58,466 bases of DNA. It comes from DATCRE01 sp964235605 (GTDB taxonomy: Bacteria > Bacteroidota > Bacteroidia > Cytophagales > Cyclobacteriaceae). Location: contig CAXSCR010000023.1 in assembly GCA_964235605.1 (NCBI GenBank), forward strand, positions 1 through 58,466, written 5' to 3'. How positions within the stretch are numbered: the first letter of the stretch is position 1; each line of letters begins with the position of its first letter. The position numbers and the translations under genes are program-made. Shown here piece by piece: positions 50,999 to 58,466 of the stretch. The notes under the pieces were generated by a model. The model was not told the DNA's origin, searched no databases, and saw only the letters and a list, made by a program, of their open reading frames with translations.

Positions 50999-53900
50999 AT
51001 GAACATTTCAGAACTAAGTTTACGCCGGCCTGTTATGGCATTTGTAATGAACATTATTATTCTGTTGTTCGGCGTAATTGGCTTTAATTTTTTAGGCGTT
51101 AGAGATTATCCCGCCATAGATCCTCCTAATGTAAACGTACGTACGAGTTACTCAGGAGCGAATGCTGATATTATTGAATCTCAAATTACAGAGCCATTAG
51201 AGAAGTCGATCAATGGCATTGCGGGCATAAAGAATATCTCTTCGACATCGAATGTTGGGAACAGTAATATAAATATTGAATTTGAATTAAGCGTAAATCT
51301 TGAAACTGCTGCTAATGATGTACGTGATAAAGTTTCACAAGCCATTCGATCACTGCCTCAAGACTTAACAACACCGCCAGTTGTATCTAAGGCTGATGCT
51401 AACTCGGACGCTATCATTTCGATGACGGTTCAGAGTGATACGAGAAATCAATTAGAGCTTACAGAATATGCCAATAACGTTTTAGTTGAACGTCTTCAAA
51501 CCATACAGGGTGTAAGCAGCATTCAAGTTTGGGGTGAAAAAAAGTATGCAATGCGAATCTGGCTAGAGCCCGCTAAATTAAGTGCTTACAATCTCACAGC
51601 ACTTGATGTTCAACAAGCCCTTGATAGGGAAAATGTAGAGCTACCTTCCGGTAAAATTGCTGGCAATACAACAGAGCTCACTGTTAGAACGTTTGGTCGA
51701 CTTTATACAGAAGAAGATTTTAGTAACGTCATTATAAAATCTGTAGCTGAAGGTGACATCAGGTTGAAAGATATTGGGCAAGCAGTACTGGGGCCTGAAA
51801 ATGAAGAATCCATTTTACGTGAGAGCAGAATACCAATGGTAGGACTGGCACTTGTACCATTGCCTGGTGCTAATTACGTTTCTATTTCTGATGAGTTCTA
51901 TAAAAGAATGGACCAAATCAAGAAGGAAGTACCTGACGATATTAAACTTAACATTGCACTTGATCAAACGGTTTTTATAAAACGCGCCATTTCAGAAGTT
52001 GAAGAGACATTAATTATATCTTTTTTACTTGTGGTGCTTATTATCTATTTATTCTTCCGCGATTTTCTTATCGCCATAAGGCCCTTGATAGACATACCTG
52101 TTTCTTTAGTGGCTACGTTTTTCATTATGTATCTCTGCGGCTTCTCTATCAATGTACTTACCATGCTTGGCATTGTACTGGCAACAGGTCTTGTTGTAGA
52201 TGATGGTATAGTGGTGACTGAAAACATTTATAAAAAATTAGAGCAGGGCATGAATAAACACCAGGCTTCTCTTGAAGGATCAAAAGAAATTTTTTTCGCT
52301 GTCATTTCAACATCAATCACATTGGCTGTTGTATTTCTTCCCATTCTTTTTTTGCAGGGATTTGTTGGGCGGTTGTTCAGAGAATTTGCAATAGTAGTAG
52401 CTGGTGCTGTATTGGTTTCATGTTTTGTTTCATTGACATTAACGCCTGTTTTAAGTGTTAAACTTACACGTTCAAAGCATGAGCATTCTTGGTTCTATAA
52501 CGTAACCGAGCCATTCTTTGCAGGGATGGAGAATTTATACAGTAAATGGCTAAATGTTTTTATGAAAGTACGTTGGGTTGGCTTTGTTATAATTGTACTA
52601 TGTATAGCTTCGTCATATCTGATAGGAACAACAATTCAATCTGAGCTTGCGCCTATGGAAGATCGTAATCAATTTAGATTACAAATGTCAACTCCTGAAG
52701 GAACATCATTCGATTATATGGATAGTTATGTTGACCGAATGACACAATTCGTCATAGATTCAGTTCCGGAATATAGAACCGCATTATCCATTACAGCACC
52801 AGGATTTTCAAGTGCTTCCGTCAATAGTGGTTTTGTTCGAACAACTTTGGTAGACCCGAGTGAACGAAGTCGCTCGCAGCAAGAGATAGTAGATATGATA
52901 AATCGCAATCTTGGCCTTTTCCCTGAGGGGAAAGCTTTTGCAATTCAAGAACAAACTATCTCAGTAAACCGAAGGGGCGGCTTGCCTGTTCAATTTGTTA
53001 TTCAAAATAATAACTTTACCAAGTTACAAGAAGCGTTGCCAAAATTTCTTGAAGAAGCAAATACAAACCCAGTGCTTCAAGGTGTCGATAGTGATTTGAA
53101 ATTTAATAAGCCTGAATTAAAAGTAGAGATCAATAGACTAAAGGCAACCCAGCTGGGTATCAGCGTTCAAGACATCGCACAGACATTGCAACTTGCTTAT
53201 AGCAATCTTCGCTTTGGCTATTTTACTAAAGAAGGAAAGCAGTACCAAGTAATGGCGCAGGTTACAAGAATTAATCGCGATGACCCTGATGATTTGAAGA
53301 GCTTATTTGTTAGAACAAAATCAGGTGAATTAATTTCCATTGATAATGTGGTGACTGTAACAGAGTCAACAACACCACCAGCCTTGTATCATTTTAATCG
53401 ATATAAATCAGCAACAGTTTCTGCTGGACTAGCCCCTGGTAAAACAATGGGAGATGGTATTAAAGCGATGGAGGAAATTGCTGATAGAACGCTTGATGAC
53501 ACTTTTACAACTTCCTTATCGGGAACATCAAGAGACTTTGCTGAGAGTTCTAGTAATACATCATTTGCATTTATTCTAGCACTAATATTGATCTATCTGA
53601 TATTGTCTGCTCAGTTTGAAAGTTTCATTGATCCGCTTACAATTATGATTACAGTACCATTGGCTATATCTGGTGCTTTCATATCCCTTTTTATCTTTGG
53701 TCAGACCTTAAATATTTTTTCACAGATTGGTATGATCATGCTAATAGGTCTCGTAACAAAAAACGGAATTTTAATTGTTGAGTTTGCCAATCAAAAACGT
53801 GAAGAAGGTCTATCCAGAACAGATGCAGTAGTTGAAGCATCGCGACTTCGTCTTCGTCCGATATTAATGACAAGTTTGGCTATGGCTTTAGGTTCTTTAC

Positions 53901-54106
53901 CACTTGCAATCTCCTTAGGTGCAGCATCTACAAGTAGAAAGCCATTGGGTATTGTAATTATTGGAGGAATTTTATTTTCTTTAGTACTTACACTTTTCGT
54001 CATTCCGGCGATGTATACTTTTTTATCTAGAAAAAGAAAACACGTAAATTTTGGTGAAGAAGAGTTGGTTACTGAACCGGATAAGAAGTTAGTTTATGAA
54101 GTTTAG
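50999..54106 (+). CDS. RND efflux pump permease (AcrB/HAE family)
   Basis: A 1035-residue proton-driven exporter. It starts with the typical LSLRRPVMAFVMNIIILLFG helix and has twelve membrane helices with two large periplasmic loops. The proton-relay Asp pair sits in GLVVDDGIVVTENI (near 396-409) and the partner Lys in GLVTKNGILIVEFANQ (near 920). It belongs to the hydrophobe/amphiphile group, probably exporting drugs, bile-like compounds or lipids; substrates are not readable. It overlaps the TolC-type gene by 11 bases. Confidence 0.95.
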   Translation: MNISELSLRRPVMAFVMNIIILLFGVIGFNFLGVRDYPAIDPPNVNVRTSYSGANADIIESQITEPLEKSINGIAGIKNISSTSNVGNSNINIEFELSVNLETAANDVRDKVSQAIRSLPQDLTTPPVVSKADANSDAIISMTVQSDTRNQLELTEYANNVLVERLQTIQGVSSIQVWGEKKYAMRIWLEPAKLSAYNLTALDVQQALDRENVELPSGKIAGNTTELTVRTFGRLYTEEDFSNVIIKSVAEGDIRLKDIGQAVLGPENEESILRESRIPMVGLALVPLPGANYVSISDEFYKRMDQIKKEVPDDIKLNIALDQTVFIKRAISEVEETLIISFLLVVLIIYLFFRDFLIAIRPLIDIPVSLVATFFIMYLCGFSINVLTMLGIVLATGLVVDDGIVVTENIYKKLEQGMNKHQASLEGSKEIFFAVISTSITLAVVFLPILFLQGFVGRLFREFAIVVAGAVLVSCFVSLTLTPVLSVKLTRSKHEHSWFYNVTEPFFAGMENLYSKWLNVFMKVRWVGFVIIVLCIASSYLIGTTIQSELAPMEDRNQFRLQMSTPEGTSFDYMDSYVDRMTQFVIDSVPEYRTALSITAPGFSSASVNSGFVRTTLVDPSERSRSQQEIVDMINRNLGLFPEGKAFAIQEQTISVNRRGGLPVQFVIQNNNFTKLQEALPKFLEEANTNPVLQGVDSDLKFNKPELKVEINRLKATQLGISVQDIAQTLQLAYSNLRFGYFTKEGKQYQVMAQVTRINRDDPDDLKSLFVRTKSGELISIDNVVTVTESTTPPALYHFNRYKSATVSAGLAPGKTMGDGIKAMEEIADRTLDDTFTTSLSGTSRDFAESSSNTSFAFILALILIYLILSAQFESFIDPLTIMITVPLAISGAFISLFIFGQTLNIFSQIGMIMLIGLVTKNGILIVEFANQKREEGLSRTDAVVEASRLRLRPILMTSLAMALGSLPLAISLGAASTSRKPLGIVIIGGILFSLVLTLFVIPAMYTFLSRKRKHVNFGEEELVTEPDKKLVYEV

Positions 54107-55409
54107 ATATTTATCTTTTGTTTTTACCCTATTATACGCAGCGGTATACGCGCAAGAAAAAATTTCTTTGGAGCAAGTTATTGCCTTATCATTGCAGAGA
54201 AACTATGATGTTCAATTGTCTAACAATACGTTAGCATCTTCAACGGTAAATAATTCATACGCATGGGCAGCATTCACACCGCAACTGAATGCAAATGCGG
54301 CAGTGTTATTCAATAACAACAATCAGAAATTGGAGTTTCAAGATCAGACTCGCAATGCCAGTGGTCAAGCCATATCAAACAATATAACAGGAAACGTACA
54401 GTTAGTATGGACATTATTTGATGGCACGAAGATGTTTGCAACGCGCGAAAGGATGGCGGTTATTGCAGAGCAAGGTGAACTTATCGTTAAGGATCAAATG
54501 ACCAATACAATTGCTGATGTCATTACCAATTATTATGACATTGTAAGGCAGAAGCAACGGCGTAGAGCGACTCTCGAACAAATGGCTGTAAGTGAGGAGC
54601 GTGTAAAATTAGCTGATAAGAGACTTCAAGTAGGCACTGGCGCGAAGCCAGAACTCTTACAAGCAAAGGTCGACTTTAACGCTCAGCGCACGGAAGCTAT
54701 TCAGCAGGAGGCAGCCATACTTCAATTAAAAGAGCAATTGAATGTGCTGCTGGGTGCACAGCTACCAGCTTCCTTTGATGTATCTGATACAATCCCTATC
54801 AACATTAATTTAAGACAAGATGAAGTTGGAGTTAACATTGAAAATTCTAACTACACACTTTTGGCCCTGCAAAGAAATATGCGCATTGCTAGTTTACTGC
54901 TACATGAAAGAAGATCGGAATTGTTACCTGTTTTAAATTTTAATGGAGCGTATAACTTTTCTCGTGTAAATAATACTTTATTGATAAATCCTTTCTCCGC
55001 TTTATTTAGTCAGAGCCAGGGATTTAATTATGGTTTGTCGTTAAGTGTACCCATCCTGAATGGCTTAAATACACGAAGGCAAATAGAAATCGCGAAGGTG
55101 ACGCTTGACAGGGAAAAATTGTTGTACGATCAACAGAAAATAATTGTAGACGCCGGAATTAGAAACGCATTCACAAACTATAATAATGCAAAAGAAGTGT
55201 TGTTGATTGAAGAGGAAAACATTCTGCTTGCAAAAGAAAATGTCTCTATTGCATTAGAAACTTTTAGAAGAGGAACAACCACTTTCATCGAGCTCCGTAC
55301 AGCCCAACAAAGTCTTGCTGATGCCTACAACCGATTGATTACAGCAAGATACAACACCAAACTAGCTGAAACAGAATTATTAAGACTTAATGGTGGCTTG
55401 TTAAAGTAG
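54096..55409 (+). CDS. TolC family outer-membrane efflux protein
   Basis: The 437-residue protein has a signal peptide (1-19, ending YAQ), then ISLEQVIALSLQRNYDVQLS, the usual opening of the outer-membrane efflux family. Two repeated alpha-helical halves follow (about 20-220 and 235-430), the second ending with TTTFIELRTAQQSLADAYNRL. It forms the outer-membrane exit duct for the adaptor and pump encoded just upstream, giving a complete tripartite operon without a visible regulator. Confidence 0.93.
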   Translation: MKFRYLSFVFTLLYAAVYAQEKISLEQVIALSLQRNYDVQLSNNTLASSTVNNSYAWAAFTPQLNANAAVLFNNNNQKLEFQDQTRNASGQAISNNITGNVQLVWTLFDGTKMFATRERMAVIAEQGELIVKDQMTNTIADVITNYYDIVRQKQRRRATLEQMAVSEERVKLADKRLQVGTGAKPELLQAKVDFNAQRTEAIQQEAAILQLKEQLNVLLGAQLPASFDVSDTIPININLRQDEVGVNIENSNYTLLALQRNMRIASLLLHERRSELLPVLNFNGAYNFSRVNNTLLINPFSALFSQSQGFNYGLSLSVPILNGLNTRRQIEIAKVTLDREKLLYDQQKIIVDAGIRNAFTNYNNAKEVLLIEEENILLAKENVSIALETFRRGTTTFIELRTAQQSLADAYNRLITARYNTKLAETELLRLNGGLLK

Positions 55410-55434
55410 CTTGATACCTATGACTTAACATAGT

Positions 55435-56688
55435 CTAAGAAACTTTATCCAAGGCAACTAATTTTTTAGCCCTCCACCCCGTAACACCAACAACAGCAAG
55501 TGTCATAATACCACCTAGTACTACCGATTGTACAACACCTAATAATTTTGCTGCGGCTCCTGATTCAAATGCACCTATCTCATTTGATGATCCGATAAAA
55601 ATACTATTCACTGCAGAGACTCTACCTTTCATATTTTCAGGAGTAAGTGTATGAATGAGTGTACTGCGTACAATCACACTAACACTGTCAAATCCGCCGC
55701 TCATTACTAAAAAAGCAAGTGATAGATAAAAATTGGTAGAGAGGCCAAAGCCTATCATGCATAAACCAAAACCTGCAACACAGGCTAGTAGAATTTTGCC
55801 AATATACTTTTTTATAGGGTTATGTGTGATGTAAATAGCAATAAGCACAGCACCTATCGAGGGAGAGGATCTAAGAAAGCCAAGCCCTTCAGGTCCAACT
55901 TCTAAAATTTCTTTGGCGAAGATTGGAAGCAAAGCAATTGCACCACCAAACAGAACAGCAAAGAGATCAAGGCTTAACGCACTTAGTACGATTTGATTTT
56001 TAAAAACAAATTTAAGACCAGCACCAATTTTTTCGATAACGCCCTGCTCTTCACCACTTGCAGTAGGTACAGGTCTACTTTTAATGAAGAAATAAAAGAG
56101 AAGACTTGCAATAACCAATAAAGTATCTGCTACATACGCTGCAGTTAAACCAATGAATCCATAAATGAAACCAGCAATCATAGGCCCTGCAATGGCGGCA
56201 GCTTGCCAGAACGTACTGTTCAATACAATAGCATTCGTATAAAGATTTCTGGGTACAAGTTGAGGCATAAAAGAAAAATTTGCGGGGGATAGAAATCCTC
56301 TTGCAATGCCACTGATGAAAATGATAGCGTAGATTGGAATAACACCATACGAAAAAAAGAATTTGCCAGGTTCTAATGTGAAGAATAATAGAGAGACTGA
56401 ACAGAACAATAGAATGGAAATAGTAATAACAATAATTTTTTTCCTTTCTACAATGTCTGCAACGTGACCTGCATAAAGTGATACAGCAATAGCAGGTATA
56501 GCTTCTGCAAGACCAATTAATCCCAGAGAGAGGGGATCATGCGTGAGATCATAAACTTGCCAGCCAACAACCGTAGCTTGAATTTGTATCGCCAGCGTTA
56601 TACAAAGTCGTGCTAAAATAAATAAGCGGTAATCTTTTATTTTTAGTGCTGCATAAGCTCCTACAGGAGCAGCCTCTTTCTCGCTCAT
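55435..56688 (-). CDS. Major facilitator superfamily transporter
   Basis: A 417-residue protein with about twelve membrane helices. It has the EntS-like (MFS_3) pattern: YRLFILARLCITLAIQIQAT at the start, the GLIGLAEAIPAIAVSLYAGH block, and the loop motif ADIVERKKIIV between helices 2 and 3. It probably exports a small molecule. The ATG shares one base with the stop of the NadR-type kinase gene upstream, so the two genes are translated as a coupled pair. It converges on the tolC-like gene with only 25 bases between. Confidence 0.87.
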   Translation of the reverse strand: MSEKEAAPVGAYAALKIKDYRLFILARLCITLAIQIQATVVGWQVYDLTHDPLSLGLIGLAEAIPAIAVSLYAGHVADIVERKKIIVITISILLFCSVSLLFFTLEPGKFFFSYGVIPIYAIIFISGIARGFLSPANFSFMPQLVPRNLYTNAIVLNSTFWQAAAIAGPMIAGFIYGFIGLTAAYVADTLLVIASLLFYFFIKSRPVPTASGEEQGVIEKIGAGLKFVFKNQIVLSALSLDLFAVLFGGAIALLPIFAKEILEVGPEGLGFLRSSPSIGAVLIAIYITHNPIKKYIGKILLACVAGFGLCMIGFGLSTNFYLSLAFLVMSGGFDSVSVIVRSTLIHTLTPENMKGRVSAVNSIFIGSSNEIGAFESGAAAKLLGVVQSVVLGGIMTLAVVGVTGWRAKKLVALDKVS

Positions 56689-57224
56689 TACGATTTTATA
56701 ATTTTATCAATAGCCTCCACAGCTAACTTTATACGTTCCTCCTTTTCACCTTTAATTTCTACATATGGAACAGCTTGATTTTTCATTTCGTTTAAATAAC
56801 ATTGATAAAGTTCTTCGCGTTTATGTGGATGCTCACGTTGTGGATCGTCTTGCCAGGGAATATCAACATATGTGAGCAGGTAGAGATCATATTTTCTTGA
56901 TGCAATGTTTTCTAGTATCTCTTCATCACATTGACCAAATTTGAAATCACTCCATACTTTGATCACATATAGATTTGTATCGCAGATAAGAAGATTAGAA
57001 TCACGTGGCCATTCATCCTCTAATCGCATTTGTCCGTGTGCAATCGTTATAAGGTCAGACTCCTGATAAGGTCGAACCAAGTTGTCTATATAGCCACGTG
57101 CATATTCTGGAACGTATGTTGTTTTATAATGGTCAGCAAGAAACTGAGATAATGCGGACTTGCCCGTGCATTCAGGTCCAATTATCGCGATCTTTTTTAT
57201 AGTGGGTGAAGTCGTGGCAATCAT
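56688..57224 (-). CDS. NadR-type nicotinamide riboside kinase (AAA ATPase)
   Basis: A 178-residue P-loop kinase with Walker A GPECTGKS (16-23), YVPEYARGYID (about 37-47), LLICDTNLYVIKVWSDFKFG and the DIPWQDDPQREHP block. These match the C-terminal ribosylnicotinamide kinase domain of NadR as a stand-alone protein. It would phosphorylate imported nicotinamide riboside to NMN. In many Bacteroidota such a gene sits beside pnuC; here the coupled neighbour is an MFS transporter instead. Confidence 0.86.
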   Translation of the reverse strand: MIATTSPTIKKIAIIGPECTGKSALSQFLADHYKTTYVPEYARGYIDNLVRPYQESDLITIAHGQMRLEDEWPRDSNLLICDTNLYVIKVWSDFKFGQCDEEILENIASRKYDLYLLTYVDIPWQDDPQREHPHKREELYQCYLNEMKNQAVPYVEIKGEKEERIKLAVEAIDKIIKS

Positions 57225-57417
57225 GTTCGGAATCGTGTTGTTGTGGTGTTAGAAATTAAGTGTGCTCAATAAACAACGTAAGTTTACCAAATCAGCTGTA
57301 TCGAAAAAGGTATTTCGTAATTTTCATTTGTAATGGTTTAAGAATTTAAGCTATGCCATATTCTGGGTCAGCATTAAAAGTTGGGGAGTAAGTTAAAAAG
57401 GAATAGGTTTGGGGAAA

Positions 57418-58350
57418 AGTTATCGAAACTCCAGACATCAAATTATTACATCACATCTTTCCATCCCAGTTGATGGATTACTTTTCAGTGAATGGTTTTT
57501 ATATGCTATGCAGCATTGAGACTAAGAAGGAATTCTGGTTGATCGAATTTGAGGAAAAGAACAGCTTCCAGAGGGCTATTCGGCAATAGACCATGAATCC
57601 AAAGGATTTATGGAGAGTAAATTCATTCAAGACTTTCCTCTTCGTGGCAAGGGTGTTTTTTTAAGTATTAAGAAACGAAGATGGCGGCACAAGGAAAAAT
57701 GGGAAGATCATAAAACTAGATTTTTCATTACTTGCCGATGGTTCTAAATTTACCCAGGACCTATCGGATTTTTTTAAAAGATGGAGGTCAATACGCGAGC
57801 CGATACCATGACCAACATAGCCAGTTACTACGGGATCAGTAGTCAAAAGCTACAACGTCATTATAAGCATGAGGTTAGCGGTTTTAAATAGTGGCCACAA
57901 CTGCCGCATGCGGAAGACTACTTGATTTATCCCGAAAATATTACCGACAAGTTGAGTATCTATGAGGTAAGTTTATCAAAAGGAGAACTGTATACTTTCA
58001 TCACCAATAAAAATACCATGACCAGAAACAAGAAATGTGTGGTGGCTATAATCAATGGCACAGAAGCCAGTACCATACAAGAAGTAGTAGACAAGATATC
58101 TTTAGAGAAGAGAAACATTGTAAAAGAAGTTAGTATGGATATGGCTCGTAATATGGGTTTGGCTGTTCAGAACAGTTTCCCTAACAGTACAATGGTTATA
58201 GACCGTTTTCATGTCGTGCGGTTAGTGATGGATGCAATGCAGCACATACGAATTAGTTTTAGATGGAAAGCGATAGAACAGGAAAATACAGCCATCAAAC
58301 AACCTCTCTACCGCAAGTTTAGCGATAGCATAACTTGTGGTTTATCATGA
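57418..58350 (+). pseudogene. ISL3-superfamily transposase (ISAon1-like), broken
   Basis: The N-terminal region and catalytic region are both recognisable across several frames. Pieces include IETPDIKLLHHIFPSQLMDY, then (frameshift near 57560) PEGYSAIDHESKGFMESKF and DFPLRGKGVFLSIKKRRWR, then (extra base near 57700) GKIIKLDFSLLADGSKFTQ, then (frameshift near 57775) TMTNIASYYGISSQKLQRHY. An in-frame TAG lies at 57889. The longest intact piece (57922-58350) reads LSIYEVSLSKGELYTF and contains MDMARNM and VIDRFHVVRLVMDAM. The first catalytic Asp of the usual SIDE motif is Tyr. The C-terminal third is missing. Terminal repeats were not identified, and 58351-58466 shows nothing. Confidence 0.88.
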
Positions 58351-58466
58351 GTCAAGTTTTCAACTTGCTTATTTCATCTCCATGGATAATTTTGAATTGG
58401 GAGTATCTTTATTGTGGTGCGAGAGATTAGGCAGGTAAAAATGGATTAATTGATATTTAAATTTGT

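Noticed and set aside
57418..58466. ISL3-type element as the source of transposase for the MITE-like repeats
   Set aside because: The ISL3 family makes 8-bp duplications and has different end sequences, and its own ends are not visible here; the repeats show 10-bp duplications.
1..58466. CRISPR arrays, restriction-modification, toxin-antitoxin or other defence systems
   Set aside because: No regularly spaced repeats and no recognisable defence proteins were found on either strand.

Overview
The window is an AT-rich chromosomal segment of a Bacteroidota bacterium, most likely of the order Cytophagales. The evidence for this is a complete gliding/type IX secretion core (porP-gldK-gldL-gldM-gldN) preceded by the DUF4271 and hemD-like genes that commonly sit there in this phylum, a NusB with a long N-terminal extension, a YtxH/DUF1573/YajC/YbbR/CoaE gene set, and promoters that fit the Bacteroidota consensus TTTG-N17-23-TAnnTTTG (clearest before metK, rimP, rpsU and hemW). 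Shine-Dalgarno sequences are not conspicuous. The order-level assignment is inference; the phylum is well supported.

Layout. 0-4 kb: a small lipoprotein, the tag DNA glycosylase, and a four-gene membrane cluster (TM2, DUF2752, DUF4870-like, M48 protease), set among two copies of a dispersed repeat. 4-15.9 kb: an M20 peptidase, a 1616-residue exported protein of unknown function, an RsmI-like methyltransferase next to metK, then hpf, a Xer-type recombinase, rpsU and an acyl-CoA dehydrogenase on the minus strand. 15.9-20.4 kb: nucleotide-sugar genes (ugd, UDP-xylose synthase-like, rfbB, rfbA) for surface polysaccharide precursors. 20.4-25.2 kb: rimP-nusA-infB with a structured leader. 25.3-29.6 kb: an MsbA-like ABC exporter, then nusB-ytxH-DUF1573. 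29.6-34.1 kb: uvrA flanked by two decayed genes (aldo/keto reductase, LytS-type histidine kinase). 34.1-43.4 kb: hemW, DUF4271, hemD-like and the T9SS core operon. 43.5-47.4 kb: uvrC, a YugP-like protease and a second acyl-CoA dehydrogenase. 47.4-49.9 kb: a third repeat copy followed by yajC-ybbR-coaE. 49.9-55.4 kb: an RND tripartite efflux operon. 55.4-57.2 kb: an MFS transporter with an NadR-type kinase. 57.4 kb to the end: a broken ISL3-superfamily transposase.

Most of the content is housekeeping. The best candidate for something not described is a family of short non-autonomous elements (MITE-like) with 16-bp terminal inverted repeats beginning CAG. The copy at 47446-47817 is flanked by a perfect 10-bp target duplication that includes the stop codon of the upstream gene; the copy at 1777-1999 is an internally deleted derivative with a 9/10 duplication; a degenerate copy lies at about 45-367. 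Other points of interest are a double hairpin with a terminator-like shape between promoter and start codon of rimP-nusA-infB, the giant exported protein with internal repeats, and the separation of nusB-ytxH-DUF1573 from yajC-ybbR-coaE by about 18 kb, with pseudogenes at one side of the break and the repeat element at the other. I found no CRISPR array, no complete prophage, no restriction or anti-phage system, and no tRNA or rRNA.
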